A DNA stretch of 64,000 bases from Salinimonas chungwhensis DSM 16280 (GCF_000378185.1 NZ_KB899376.1:276357-340356), one strand, 5' to 3'; shown: positions 56,381-64,000, numbered from the stretch's first letter. Notes: generated by a model not told the origin, from the sequence alone. Translations and numbers: made by a program.

Positions 56381-57724
56381 ATGAGTGAGCGTAAGTATTT
56401 CGGTACTGATGGTATACGCGGCACAGTCGGTGAGAGCGTTATTAACCCTGAGTTCGCAGTAAAACTCGGTTGGGCCGCCGGTAAAGTGTTGGCGGGGCGT
56501 GGTACCAATAAGGTGCTTGTTGGAAAAGATACCCGAATTTCAGGCTATATGCTTGAATCTGCCCTGGAATCAGGTTTATCCGCTGCCGGAATAAATATTG
56601 GTTTACTCGGACCCATGCCAACCCCGGCAATTGCGTATCTGACACGAACATTTCGGTCAGAGGCCGGTATTGTGATCAGCGCCTCGCACAATCCTTATCA
56701 TGATAATGGTATAAAATTTTTCTCAGCTGATGGCTTTAAGCTTGACGATGATATTGAGTTAGCCATCGAAAAAATGATGGATGAGCCTATGCGATGCGTC
56801 GCTTCTGACAAGTTAGGCAAAGCGGTCAGAGTGAATGATGCGGCTGGCCGCTATATTGAGTTCTGCAAAGGCACTTTCCCCTCGGATTTATCGCTGAAAG
56901 GTTTGAAGATTGTAGTGGATTGCGCTCACGGTGCGACCTATCACATTGCACCTAATGTGCTTTCTGAGTTAGGCGCAGACGTTATAGAAATTGGCACCGA
57001 ACCTGATGGGCTTAATATTAATCACAAGGTTGGTGCGACATCTATGGCCGCGATTAAAAAGCGCGTGGTGGATGAGAACGCTGATTTAGGTTTTGCGTTG
57101 GATGGTGATGGCGACCGTATTATGATGGTCGATCATAAGGGCAATGTGCTTGATGGCGATAAAATACTGTATATCGTAGCCAGAGATGCGTTGAAATCAG
57201 GCAGATTACAGGGTGGCGTAGTAGGTACGCTGATGAGTAACCTTGGTCTTGAAAATGCGCTTACCCGACTCAGCATTCCCTTTGCCCGTAGTAAAGTTGG
57301 CGACCGTTATGTTATGGAATTATTGCAGCGCAAAGGCTGGGCCATCGGCGGTGAGAGTTCAGGACATGTATTGAATCTTAATTTAGCCTCCACCGGTGAT
57401 GGAATTGTCGCTGGACTGCAAGTACTGACCTCCATGCTAAGAGCCAATGCGAATTTGTACGATTTAAGTAAAGGCTTTGAAAAATATCCTCAGGAACTGG
57501 TCAATGTTCGCTATACGCCGGGTGTGGAAAGTCCCCTTGAATCAGCCAGTGTTCAGGATGCTAAGGCAACCGCTGAGCAGGCCTTAGGCGATGGTGGCAG
57601 AGTGTTGTTAAGAAAAAGTGGTACAGAACCGCTGATTCGCGTCATGGTAGAGGCGCGTGAAGAAGCTGACGCTAAAACATGGGCAAACAAAATCGCAGAT
57701 GTTGTTCGTGAAGTAGCCAATTAG
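56381..57724 (+). CDS. glmM: Phosphoglucosamine mutase
   Basis: The 447-residue protein starts [15 protein letters not shown] and has the phosphoserine loop [19 protein letters not shown], metal-binding [15 protein letters not shown], sugar-binding [14 protein letters not shown], and phosphate-binding [15 protein letters not shown]. It converts glucosamine-6-phosphate to glucosamine-1-phosphate for UDP-GlcNAc. Abutting folP suggests translational coupling. Confidence 0.97.
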   Translation: MSERKYFGTDGIRGTVGESVINPEFAVKLGWAAGKVLAGRGTNKVLVGKDTRISGYMLESALESGLSAAGINIGLLGPMPTPAIAYLTRTFRSEAGIVISASHNPYHDNGIKFFSADGFKLDDDIELAIEKMMDEPMRCVASDKLGKAVRVNDAAGRYIEFCKGTFPSDLSLKGLKIVVDCAHGATYHIAPNVLSELGADVIEIGTEPDGLNINHKVGATSMAAIKKRVVDENADLGFALDGDGDRIMMVDHKGNVLDGDKILYIVARDALKSGRLQGGVVGTLMSNLGLENALTRLSIPFARSKVGDRYVMELLQRKGWAIGGESSGHVLNLNLASTGDGIVAGLQVLTSMLRANANLYDLSKGFEKYPQELVNVRYTPGVESPLESASVQDAKATAEQALGDGGRVLLRKSGTEPLIRVMVEAREEADAKTWANKIADVVREVAN

Positions 57725-57758
57725 CTGAAATTGGTTAGTTAATTAATTTTTCCACTTG

Positions 57759-57792
57759 TATAATCGGGCGTATCTCGTTAATATCACGCCCG
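57759..57792 (+). promoter_or_regulatory. Possible tpiA promoter -10 and leader inverted repeat
   Basis: TATAAT at 57759-57764 follows a TTAGTT at 57735-57740, 18 bases upstream, a weak -35. Directly downstream, CGGGCGT (57765-57771) and ACGCCCG (57786-57792) form a 7-bp inverted repeat with a 14-base spacer, just before the tpiA start codon. Together they suggest a regulated promoter, but both are by-eye calls. Confidence 0.35.
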
Positions 57793-57819
57793 CTTTACAG
57801 TCACGGTAAAGGTCTCAGG

Positions 57820-58563
57820 ATGACAGAAAAAAGAACGCCAATGGTCGCTGGCAACTGGAAAATGAACGGAGATCGTTCACTGGTTGAGTCATTTACCAAT
57901 GCGTTGAATGACAAAGCATTCGACAGAATGGATGTTATCGTCTGTCCGCCAAGTGTTTATTTGAGCATGTTTAATGCAGAGCATTTTCAAATTGGGGCAC
58001 AGGATGTCAGTCATCTCGACAATGGAGCACATACTGGCGATATCTCGACAGAGATGCTCAAAGAATTGGGTGCCAGGTATGTTATTGTCGGCCACTCTGA
58101 GCGCCGTGAAGACCATAATGAAACAAATTTGCTGGTTGCAAAAAAAGTAGCCAGAGTTATTGAGTCTGGTTTGATTCCCATTATTTGCGTGGGCGAAGCG
58201 TTATCGGTCCGTGAAGCCGGTGAGGAAAAATTATTTATCGGTGAGCAGGTAGCAGCACTTTTTTCTGAAGTGACAGCAGACCAGCTTAAGCAAAGTGTTA
58301 TTGCTTACGAACCTGTGTGGGCTATCGGTACCGGCAAGACGGCGTCACCTGAGCAAGCACAGGATATTCACCGGTTTATCCGTCATGTATTGTCTGAGCA
58401 TGACGCTGACCTGGCGGATGGTATTAGAATTTTATATGGTGGTAGCGTTAAAGCTAACAACGCACAGGCATTGTTTAGTCAACCGGATATTGACGGCGGC
58501 CTGATTGGCGGCGCAAGCCTGAATACAAAAGATTTTATTGCAATTTGCCAGGCGGCAATTTGA
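57820..58563 (+). CDS. tpiA: Triosephosphate isomerase
   Basis: The 247-residue TIM-barrel enzyme has the catalytic lysine in [11 protein letters not shown], the histidine in [14 protein letters not shown], the glutamate in [14 protein letters not shown] and the phosphate-gripping [10 protein letters not shown] and GLIGGASL loops. It interconverts dihydroxyacetone phosphate and glyceraldehyde-3-phosphate. secG follows after ten bases, and the pair lies in the conserved glmM-tpiA-secG-tRNA order. Confidence 0.97.
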   Translation: MTEKRTPMVAGNWKMNGDRSLVESFTNALNDKAFDRMDVIVCPPSVYLSMFNAEHFQIGAQDVSHLDNGAHTGDISTEMLKELGARYVIVGHSERREDHNETNLLVAKKVARVIESGLIPIICVGEALSVREAGEEKLFIGEQVAALFSEVTADQLKQSVIAYEPVWAIGTGKTASPEQAQDIHRFIRHVLSEHDADLADGIRILYGGSVKANNAQALFSQPDIDGGLIGGASLNTKDFIAICQAAI

Positions 58564-58573
58564 CGAGGAAGTT

Positions 58574-58933
58574 ATGTTATACGAAGTGCTTTTAGTAGCC
58601 TACTTAGTGGTTGCACTTATTCTTGTTGGTTTTATTCTTATTCAACAAGGTAAAGGGGCTGACATGGGCGCCTCTTTTGGAGCCGGTGGGTCTAATACCG
58701 TTTTCGGTTCGTCCGGCTCTGGTAATTTTATGACGCGTACCACATCGATTCTGGCGGCCTTGTTTTTTATGGTGAGTCTGGCCCTGGGCAATTTGACAGC
58801 TAACCGTGAAAGCGCTTCTGATGAATGGAACAATCTGGAAGCACCTGCGCAAAATAGCGCGCCGGCGGCAACACAGCAAGATCCTGATGTACCGGTTAGT
58901 GATGATGTCGACGCATCTGATACGCCTGATTAA
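58574..58933 (+). CDS. secG: Protein-export membrane protein SecG
   Basis: The ATG at 58574 is preceded by GAGGAA and gives 119 residues. Two membrane helices ([20 protein letters not shown] and [18 protein letters not shown]) flank the conserved [30 protein letters not shown] loop. SecG assists protein export through SecYE. The Ala/Asp-rich C-terminal tail is longer than in E. coli, as is common in this order. The tRNA-Leu gene follows 15 bases later. Confidence 0.94.
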   Translation: MLYEVLLVAYLVVALILVGFILIQQGKGADMGASFGAGGSNTVFGSSGSGNFMTRTTSILAALFFMVSLALGNLTANRESASDEWNNLEAPAQNSAPAATQQDPDVPVSDDVDASDTPD

Positions 58934-58948
58934 GAGTAATAAGTTTTT

Positions 58949-59033
58949 GCGGAAGTGGTGGAATTGGTAGACACGCCATCTTGAGGGGGTGGTGACTTCG
59001 GTCGTGCGGGTTCAAGTCCCGCTTTCCGCACCA
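58949..59033 (+). tRNA. leuU: tRNA-Leu (anticodon GAG)
   Basis: The 85-base gene has acceptor stem GCGGAAG paired with TTTCCGC, discriminator A, an encoded CCA, and the D-loop GGTAG. The anticodon loop CTTGAGGG carries anticodon GAG. A long variable arm follows, and the T-arm is GGGTTCAAGTCCC. The long variable arm is typical of class II tRNAs. Its place right after secG matches leuU in E. coli. Confidence 0.96.
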
Positions 59034-59037
59034 AATA

Positions 59038-59075
59038 AAAAAGGCCTGTATTGATTTATACGGGCCTTTTTTTTA
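59038..59075 (+). terminator. Rho-independent terminator after tRNA-Leu
   Basis: GGCCTGTAT, a 6-base loop and ATACGGGCC form a stem followed by TTTTTTTT, five bases past the tRNA 3' end. Confidence 0.9.
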
Positions 59076-59424
59076 TCACTGTTGCGTTTAGAGATTAACC
59101 AGGTCTCGCACTTTTAATCAGATAGAAGCTGCTATTGGTGTTTATAATTTCAGAGCTTGCTATAAAAAGAACTTCTCTGACGTTAATCTGATTTGGCTTT
59201 TGAGAACTCGATTAAAATCGACAATTATAAGTTAAAGATGTTCCCAATGGACCTCGAACGTCAATTTTTTACAGTTCGCTATCATTTATATCACGAGCTT
59301 TTCTTCCCGTTGTTGCCTACAGCCAGGTAGTTAAAGGACGTCGCGCATCGATTGCTTAGTTCAATCACTCTATATCAATATCTCTTTTGCAGTCAGCCTC
59401 ACATTGCTCTTATGACTTTAATTG
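59076..59424. other. Intergenic region upstream of the riboswitch
   Basis: About 350 AT-rich bases without a credible open frame. It must contain the promoter of the riboswitch-controlled transcript. No -35/-10 pair stands out by eye. Confidence 0.4.
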
Positions 59425-59510
59425 CATATTATTTTATCGCCAAACTTACTGTGAAGTAAGGACGGAAAGCTTCGGATCTCTACACCGAGATGGCCGGGTT
59501 GCATAATTTT
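59425..59510 (+). ncRNA. Cyclic di-GMP-I (GEMM) riboswitch aptamer, predicted
   Basis: The segment follows the GEMM-I layout. CGCCAAAC leads into hairpin P2 (CTTACT, GNRA tetraloop GTGA, AGTAAG; 59445-59460). The core GGACGGAAAGC follows, then hairpin P3 (CGGATCTC/GAGAT..CCG; 59473-59496) and the closing GGCCGGGTTGC. Against the Vibrio Vc2 aptamer, the ligand-binding G20 and C92 and the intercalating A47 are present. The G21-C46 pair appears as C-G, a compensatory change. G at position 20 argues for cyclic di-GMP over the cGAMP-sensing variants. P1 is AT-rich and weak. It lies about 80 bases before the secreted-protein gene at 59592. Confidence 0.82.
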
Positions 59511-59545
59511 ACATTGCATCTTGTCCCGCTTGTAAGTTGACTAAG

Positions 59546-59575
59546 CGTTTGGCGTGGTCCTGGATGCCACAAACG
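59546..59575 (+). promoter_or_regulatory. Candidate expression-platform hairpin of the riboswitch
   Basis: Between the aptamer and the ribosome-binding site AAGGA (59581-59585), CGTTT..GTGG (59546-59557) can pair with CCAC-AAACG (59567-59575). No U-tract follows, so control of translation start or RNA stability is more likely than transcription termination. The link to the aptamer is inferred from position. Confidence 0.4.
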
Positions 59576-59591
59576 ATGAAAAGGAATATTT

Positions 59592-60080
59592 ATGTTGAAA
59601 TCCCGTATAGCGATAACCGCAGCATTAATGCTCGGCACACTTTCTTCCTCAGTCTCTGCTCAATACTTTTTTGTACCCGTTGACACGTCACTATTCGCTG
59701 AAGGTGAAGCGTACTCTGTGACCAATTACAGCTATTGGAAGGCCGACGTGAAATTTGAGGCTTTCTGCGATGAAAACAATGCTGCTGCGGTAAAAGTATC
59801 TCTTGTAAAGACAGGCCATACTAACCGCCCGCTGGTTATGATCGTAGAGTCGACGCATAAAGGCTTCAGCGGCAAAGTTGGCGCTAATACACTGAATAAG
59901 AAAGCCGGCTCCGAAGCGTCTATCACTATCAGCTCCGATAAGACAGTTCGTCCGCTGGGTCAAACCACGGTATTTCTGCACCAGTTAAACAATCTGAATG
60001 TCGAACCCGTCAAGTTCACATTTTCCCGGCCACATGTAAATTGCGGCTCTATTGGGGGCGCGACTTATAAAGACTTGTAG
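59592..60080 (+). CDS. Unknown secreted protein under predicted c-di-GMP riboswitch control
   Basis: The 162-residue product has a clear Sec signal peptide (MLKSRIAITAALMLGTLSSSVSA-Q). The mature part of about 139 residues is rich in beta-prone segments and holds two cysteines (FEAFCDENN and HVNCGSIGG) that could form a disulfide. I do not recognise a family. There is no lipobox and no membrane anchor, so it is periplasmic or exported. It is preceded by AAGGA and by the GEMM-type aptamer and followed by a strong terminator, making a one-gene regulated unit. A matrix, adhesin-like or surface role is plausible but not shown. Confidence 0.75.
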   Translation: MLKSRIAITAALMLGTLSSSVSAQYFFVPVDTSLFAEGEAYSVTNYSYWKADVKFEAFCDENNAAAVKVSLVKTGHTNRPLVMIVESTHKGFSGKVGANTLNKKAGSEASITISSDKTVRPLGQTTVFLHQLNNLNVEPVKFTFSRPHVNCGSIGGATYKDL

Positions 60081-60138
60081 TGTAAGGCTCTTTAGATTTC
60101 TATCCTAGCTATCCGGAATGCCGGCCGAAGTAAACGCT

Positions 60139-60168
60139 AAAAAGAGAGAACGATGTTCTCTCTTTTTT
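60139..60168 (+). terminator. Rho-independent terminator of the secreted-protein gene
   Basis: AAAAAGAGAGAAC, a 3-base loop and GTTCTCTCTTTTTT form a perfect 13-bp stem ending in a T-run. It lies about 60 bases past the stop codon at 60080. Confidence 0.92.
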
Positions 60169-60786
60169 AATCCACTGCAAAAATAAATTAGCAGGCTCCC
60201 TGGTCTATACACAACAGATTAGATCCGTTCTGCTGGTAAGTAGCAGAATCTGCTATACACCCTTCATGCCTTATTTATACCAATCAATATATTGAGACCG
60301 ACTTTGTCTTCTTCGTTTAATACTATACTTTGTAATCGTTATTGTTATTTTCATTACACGTGATGACCGATTCTCTTCGGTGCCTGAAGCAGCCACAAGG
60401 GCGCAGTATTTTTTTTGATCAAATCAGCTATAAAAATACACCTCATAGCTCGGAAAGACATAGTTATCTAATTTTTTGTGACTTTTATCCATCCGAAGTC
60501 AACGCCCGACACACTGTAAAGGGCGCAGACTCCGCTAATAGCTTATACAAATTTGTTGCTGGGCTCTGCCAGGGGGATACCACCCCTGAGGGTAAATAAA
60601 TACATAAAAAGTTTTAAACTATTTTTGTGTGGTACTGTCAGGTTATTTTACGGTATTACCGAGATTCAGCTTGCTTTTACCTTTAAAACAGTAGGTTATG
60701 ATTTTGGTATCAAAATTGCTCAATAACGGTTTCAGGGATATGTCGTAATATCTGGATGATTAAATAAACGAATGTAGGTTACAAGC
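60169..60786. other. 618-base region without a credible gene
   Basis: The region contains a TTG-initiated open frame (60342-60599, 85 codons) with no ribosome-binding site or family resemblance. It also has a 7-bp hairpin TTCTGCT/AGCAGAA (60228-60248) and a CAGGGG/CCCCTG hairpin near 60570-60590. The part nearest 60787 carries the promoter of the PEP-CTERM gene. Confidence 0.4.
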
Positions 60787-61473
60787 ATGAGAAGTCTGTT
60801 ATTAGCACTGAGTTTTTCAGTTTTCAGTTTTACCGCTCAATCAAGCCTGATGGAAGCGAATATTGTTGATAACTTTGCCAACGGCGAATTTATAGATGTC
60901 CCAGGCCAGAATAAAGGGCACTATGAAGTTCGCGATTCTGGTGGTGGTATATTACATCTAGGCAGTGAAGCGTGGACATACATTTCAACAGAAAGCTTAT
61001 TCGGCCTAGATAGTTTTGTTCTGGATGACAAAACGCGCTACACATTGAATTTTGATATGCGGGTGAAGCAGGGTAATAACAGTCCGGCTATACCTTCTGA
61101 AATCGGCGGAATCATGCTCGCTAATGATAACGTTGAAAATATTGGTGGTGACGACGGTGTTTATGCACTAAATCTTTCTGGTAGCCAGAGCTGGGGGAGC
61201 AAAGCATTTAGGTATGATTTTGACAGCCTGAACAATGGCCGGCCAACCTGGCAGCGTTTCAATGTCGACCTGAATGATGTTTTCAATGGTGATTACCAGT
61301 ACCTTGTATTTATCAATGACTGTGATGGCGACTCATGCAGCAACTCTACACAATTTAGAGATATAAGTGTCCGGGTGCAGGTGCCTGAACCTTATACAGT
61401 TAGCTTGTTCGCACTATCGTTTGTCGGGCTAGCCAGTCTGCGACTAAAGAAAAAACGTCACTTCCAGGCATAA
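60787..61473 (+). CDS. PEP-CTERM sorting-domain protein
   Basis: The 228-residue protein has an N-terminal signal peptide (MRSLLLALSFSVFSFTAQSS) and a beta-rich body with GGGILHLGSEAWTYI and RPTWQRFNVDLNDVF. A C-terminal PEP-CTERM tail follows: VPEP, a hydrophobic helix (YTVSLFALSFVGLASL) and the basic end RLKKKRHF. In this system an exosortase processes the tail and exports the protein, often to the extracellular matrix. The body resembles carbohydrate-binding jelly-roll domains in pattern only. No exosortase gene lies in the window. Confidence 0.82.
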   Translation: MRSLLLALSFSVFSFTAQSSLMEANIVDNFANGEFIDVPGQNKGHYEVRDSGGGILHLGSEAWTYISTESLFGLDSFVLDDKTRYTLNFDMRVKQGNNSPAIPSEIGGIMLANDNVENIGGDDGVYALNLSGSQSWGSKAFRYDFDSLNNGRPTWQRFNVDLNDVFNGDYQYLVFINDCDGDSCSNSTQFRDISVRVQVPEPYTVSLFALSFVGLASLRLKKKRHFQA

Positions 61474-61492
61474 CAAGTTATACATTTAACGG

Positions 61493-61525
61493 CACGCTGA
61501 TACCAACGTTATCAGCGTGTTTTTA
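61493..61525 (+). terminator. Rho-independent terminator of the PEP-CTERM gene
   Basis: CACGCTGATA, a 7-base loop and TATCAGCGTG form a perfect 10-bp stem followed by TTTTT, about 20 bases past the stop codon. Confidence 0.9.
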
Positions 61526-61976
61526 TTTATGACTACGCAGCCTTTCAATGGCTAAAGTCACTCTGCTTCATCCTGATAACCCAGGTTAATAAAAAGAGGT
61601 GTAAAATCTCTCTCTAAATAAATGCTGAGTAGTAGATTTACACTGACAATTTTAAAACAATACTTTTTAAGACTCACACTGAAACGGAAACCAGCTTGCA
61701 CTGGAGATGAATGATCATATAAACCAGTTTCGACAGAAATGTACTTTTTACATATTGTCAGAAATTCCCTTCATGATTTTCACCCCTTGAACGAATCTTT
61801 TTCACTACCGAGACACGATCTGATTTGAATTACGGTAGCGTATCCCAGATGCAGCGGGGGCTTTAGCCTGTATTATAGTTCATTATGTTTATTTAATAGA
61901 GTAGGGCAGTGTGGCAAAGACCTTGCAACTACTGAATAAACTATTGAACTTATTCTCAATCTGAAAGGAACATGAA
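61526..61976. other. 451-base intergenic region before the PMP3-family gene
   Basis: AT-rich and without a credible open frame. It must contain the promoter of the small gene at 61977; a TATTAT-type stretch near 61873 is a possible -10, but no matching -35 is clear. I see nothing else in it. Confidence 0.4.
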
Positions 61977-62135
61977 ATGGATATCTTACGCATAATTTTA
62001 TCAATTTTGCTGCCGCCATTAGGTGTATTTTTACAAGTGGGTATTGGTGCGCAGTTTTGGATCAATGTCTTGTTGACATTGCTGGGTTATATACCTGGAA
62101 TCATCCACGCGGTCTACATTATCGTTACCCGGTAA
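61977..62135 (+). CDS. PMP3/YqaE-family small membrane peptide
   Basis: A 52-residue protein with two hydrophobic helices: ILRIILSILLPPLGVFLQVG and FWINVLLTLLGYIPGIIHAVYII. The LPPLGVF and LTLLGYIPGIIHA signatures define the stress-linked PMP3/YqaE family. AAAGGAA precedes the ATG. Members are induced by salt, cold or envelope stress and affect membrane potential in yeast. A terminator follows directly. Confidence 0.9.
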   Translation: MDILRIILSILLPPLGVFLQVGIGAQFWINVLLTLLGYIPGIIHAVYIIVTR

Positions 62136-62140
62136 GATTA

Positions 62141-62168
62141 AAAGCCTGGCGTTATGCCAGGCTTTTTT
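62141..62168. terminator. Terminator after the PMP3-family gene
   Basis: AAAGCCTGGC, a 5-base loop and GCCAGGCTTTTTT form a strong stem with a T-run, six bases past the stop codon. It may also act on the leftward DUF2254 transcript, which ends at 62199. Confidence 0.9.
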
Positions 62169-62198
62169 CATAAAGCCTTTTAAAAAGGCCACCAGTCT

Positions 62199-63521
62199 TT
62201 AGTCTTTGAAAGGCAGATAGGCGTTCTCAAGGGTTTTCAGATCCTGTTTGTTTATTGTACTTTCGATAATTATCTCGTATGTTGATTTTGCCTGTTGACG
62301 CAACAGCGGATGTAATCTGTCTGGCAAATGTTTCATTAGTGTTTGCAAACAGAACATGATATGCAAAGCGATGTCCACATGCCCCTCACCTGCTTGTCTT
62401 ATCTGGTCAAACGCGGTATTTATAATGCCTTCGATACTAAACGTACGGCGTTTTATCCAAATCCCTGTTTCTCTGTTTATAACACAATCAGCGGGAAAGG
62501 AACGTTGCCCCATGTAAATGCAACTTGCAGTAAGTCTGTCTAAACACGAAATTGCAGTTTGGGGATCATTGATACCCGCTGACAATGCTCTCAATGCCAA
62601 TTCTACCATTTGACTGATAGCAAACTCAGGATCTTGAACAGGTGTCCTCCTGTTTCCCAGTATTACTAATTCCAGGAGCCCTTTATAGTATTCAACCGGC
62701 TTTTGATACCGGCTGTGAATTACCATAATGGTGGCATCCGGAAATGCATAATCACCAGAACGTGCCCTGATTTCGATGCCCTCCAGTCCCTCAAGCTGAG
62801 TGCTCAGAAGTTTTTCATAATTAACCGTTTGAATATAACCGCTTTTTTGCATGGGAATTTCAATCTGGCAGGCCGAACTTTGCAAAAATGCTGACGGTAC
62901 GGGCTGCTCTCTGGGTGCGTCTTCAGGCTTAGGTAATAGCTCATCTATATTGTTCATCAATTCGTTGTAGCAACGATAAATAACTTCATCAGCTTGTATA
63001 AACCGTCCGATATGATGAATAAAAAAGATGATTGCAAAAATATCTGCCACACCCATTATTACTGATATGCCACTGAGTATAGATAGCGCATCAGTGTTCT
63101 CATCAATACTGCTTAAGTGATGCAGTGATATCAGACAAAACACAAAGGTGGAAACCAGTAAACCTAAAACCCACTGAGTTCCTCTGTCCAACATGAAGGT
63201 GCGAAGTAACCGAGGGCCAAACTGTGAGGAAGCCATAGTAAGTGCAACAATCGTCATGGAAAAGGCGATACTGGTAGCGGTTATAATAGAGGTAGCAATG
63301 GTTGAAAGGATTTGCTGCGCCCCGGCCTGCGTCACAATCGGGGTTAATGTAAGTAAATATTCAGGTAGGGTAGCCCGCTGAATATAGCTAAGGCAGAGGT
63401 AGCACAATAAAAAAGACGTTAGCATCATGCATACCGGAATGAACCAGTAGCTTGTGCTAACGCCTTCCCACCACGTCCGGAACCTTACGGTCAGTTCCGG
63501 GAAAGTACGTTTTTTTGTCAT
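62199..63521 (-). CDS. DUF2254 membrane protein
   Basis: The 440-residue protein has four predicted N-terminal helices: FIPVCMMLTSFLLCYLCLSYI, STIATSIITATSIAFSMTIVAL, WVLGLLVSTFVFCLISLHHL and ILSGISVIMGVADIFAIIFFIHHI. A large soluble C-terminal domain follows, with SGYIQTVNYEKL and ALRALSAGINDPQTAISCLDRL. This is the DUF2254 pattern; the family's function is unknown. Its start codon abuts the stop codon of the DUF1328 gene, so both are likely translated from one message. Confidence 0.9.
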   Translation of the reverse strand: MTKKRTFPELTVRFRTWWEGVSTSYWFIPVCMMLTSFLLCYLCLSYIQRATLPEYLLTLTPIVTQAGAQQILSTIATSIITATSIAFSMTIVALTMASSQFGPRLLRTFMLDRGTQWVLGLLVSTFVFCLISLHHLSSIDENTDALSILSGISVIMGVADIFAIIFFIHHIGRFIQADEVIYRCYNELMNNIDELLPKPEDAPREQPVPSAFLQSSACQIEIPMQKSGYIQTVNYEKLLSTQLEGLEGIEIRARSGDYAFPDATIMVIHSRYQKPVEYYKGLLELVILGNRRTPVQDPEFAISQMVELALRALSAGINDPQTAISCLDRLTASCIYMGQRSFPADCVINRETGIWIKRRTFSIEGIINTAFDQIRQAGEGHVDIALHIMFCLQTLMKHLPDRLHPLLRQQAKSTYEIIIESTINKQDLKTLENAYLPFKD

Positions 63522-63695
63522 TTATCTTCGTGAACCGCCACGTACCACTGAGGCAATTAGCGAGACCACTAAAAGAATGACAAAGCCATAAAACAGATAT
63601 TGTGCAATGGTTGCTGCGGTACCGGCCGCGCCACCGAAGCCAAATATTGCGGCTATAATAGCAACTATTAAAAATATAAGTGCCCATTTTAACAT
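63522..63695 (-). CDS. DUF1328 small membrane protein (YtjA-like)
   Basis: This 57-residue protein was found by reading the minus strand between the neighbours. It starts [22 protein letters not shown], continues with [27 protein letters not shown] and ends in a basic GGSRR tail. These are the two helices and signature of the DUF1328 family, often linked to stationary-phase and stress regulons. AGGAGAAT precedes the ATG. It lies directly before the DUF2254 gene. Confidence 0.92.
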   Translation of the reverse strand: MLKWALIFLIVAIIAAIFGFGGAAGTAATIAQYLFYGFVILLVVSLIASVVRGGSRR

Positions 63696-63725
63696 GATTA
63701 TTCTCCTGAGTTTTTATTATACTGC

Positions 63726-64000
63726 TTAGTGTTTAGCGAGTTCTTTTTGCATTTCTTCGCGATAATCTCCAGCCAGCTTACTCTTATCCTGCTCGTTAAG
63801 AACTTTACCTGCTACCTGAAAGAATTCCTGTTCCTCATCGGCTAAATGATGCTCTACTTTTTCCTGCAAAGACTTTAAGTGGGTCAGCCAGGCAGATGAG
63901 CCCATATCTGTATTTTCTAATGTTTCAATCAGTTCATCTATTTCATGGTGTTCTGCAATACCATGACGGGACATATCGATTGTCTGGTCAGATTCCATTA
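63726..64000 (-). CDS. Hemerythrin HHE-domain protein, C-terminal part (cut by window edge)
   Basis: At least 90 residues are readable, with histidines and acidic residues in the spacing of HHE iron-binding domains: AEHHEIDELIETLE, EKVEHHLADEEQEFFQ. The N-terminal helix and its histidine are missing, so the gene almost certainly continues past the right edge and the ATG at 63998 is probably internal. HHE proteins bind a di-iron centre for oxygen, nitric oxide or redox sensing. It precedes the DUF1328 gene by 30 bases on the same strand. Confidence 0.82.
   Translation of the reverse strand, partial: MESDQTIDMSRHGIAEHHEIDELIETLENTDMGSSAWLTHLKSLQEKVEHHLADEEQEFFQVAGKVLNEQDKSKLAGDYREEMQKELAKH

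Noticed and set aside
59425-59510. GEMM-Ib variant sensing cGAMP in place of c-di-GMP
   Set aside because: Those variants carry A at the position equivalent to G20; here alignment gives G. The alignment is by eye, so biochemical confirmation is still needed.
60342-60599. 85-codon open frame before the PEP-CTERM gene
   Set aside because: It starts at TTG with no ribosome-binding site, has no family resemblance and an odd composition for a protein of its length. Kept only as a note in the gap entry.
1-64000. Mobile elements, prophage, CRISPR or toxin-antitoxin modules
   Set aside because: No transposase, integrase, direct-repeat array or paired toxin-antitoxin genes were seen on either strand. 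The tRNA-Leu 3' end is not flanked by an integrase or an obvious attachment repeat.

Overview
This 64 kb window is ordinary bacterial chromosome. It reads as a marine gammaproteobacterium of the Alteromonadales (Alteromonas/Salinimonas-like). That is an inference from gene order (leuS-lptE-holA-nadD-rsfS-rlmH-mrdA-rodA-rlpA-dacA-ybeD-lipB-lipA; yhbY/rlmE-ftsH-folP-glmM-tpiA-secG-tRNA-Leu), cmoAB, a rhombosortase and a PEP-CTERM protein. I found no insertion sequence, phage, integrase, rRNA or CRISPR array.

Layout. 0-6.7 kb: the start of a TonB-dependent receptor, a GlxA-type AraC regulator divergent from a curA-like reductase/SDR pair, then small accessory genes (isochorismatase-like hydrolase, lipoprotein, DUF3224, VOC protein, two small membrane proteins). 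7-21 kb: amino-acid and peptide metabolism (aromatic/aspartate aminotransferase, NRDE protein, PLP gamma-synthase family enzyme, lipoprotein M1 and S9 peptidases, azoreductase, rhombosortase, enoyl-CoA hydratase, gamma-glutamyltransferase, cysK). 21-28 kb: a MoxR ATPase/VWA pair, XdhC and a MobA-like nucleotidyltransferase, resembling the maturation set of molybdenum hydroxylases, followed by a rhomboid protease, a MATE pump and moeA. 28-33 kb: a tight four-gene operon that appears to encode a complete glucosylglycerate cycle (glycerate kinase, glucosyl-phosphoglycerate phosphatase, glucosyl-3-phosphoglycerate synthase, glucosylglycerate phosphorylase). 33-48.6 kb: cmoAB, an orphan LuxR-type response regulator, and the lipoate, cell-elongation and leuS housekeeping blocks on the minus strand. 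49-59 kb: a LonB-like protease, an SDR, then the yhbY/rlmE to tRNA-Leu(GAG) block. 59-64 kb: an accessory tail with a predicted cyclic di-GMP-I (GEMM) riboswitch in front of an unknown secreted protein, a PEP-CTERM protein, a PMP3-family peptide, and DUF2254, DUF1328 and hemerythrin-like genes running off the right edge.

Two systems deserve most attention. The first is the riboswitch at about 59.43-59.51 kb, which has a GNRA-capped P2, the conserved core, and an apparent compensatory change at the pair equivalent to G21-C46. The second is the glucosylglycerate synthesis-plus-phosphorolysis operon, which would let the cell build a compatible solute and recover its carbon as glucose-1-phosphate and 3-phosphoglycerate. 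All functional statements rest on reading the sequence and family knowledge; no search was run.
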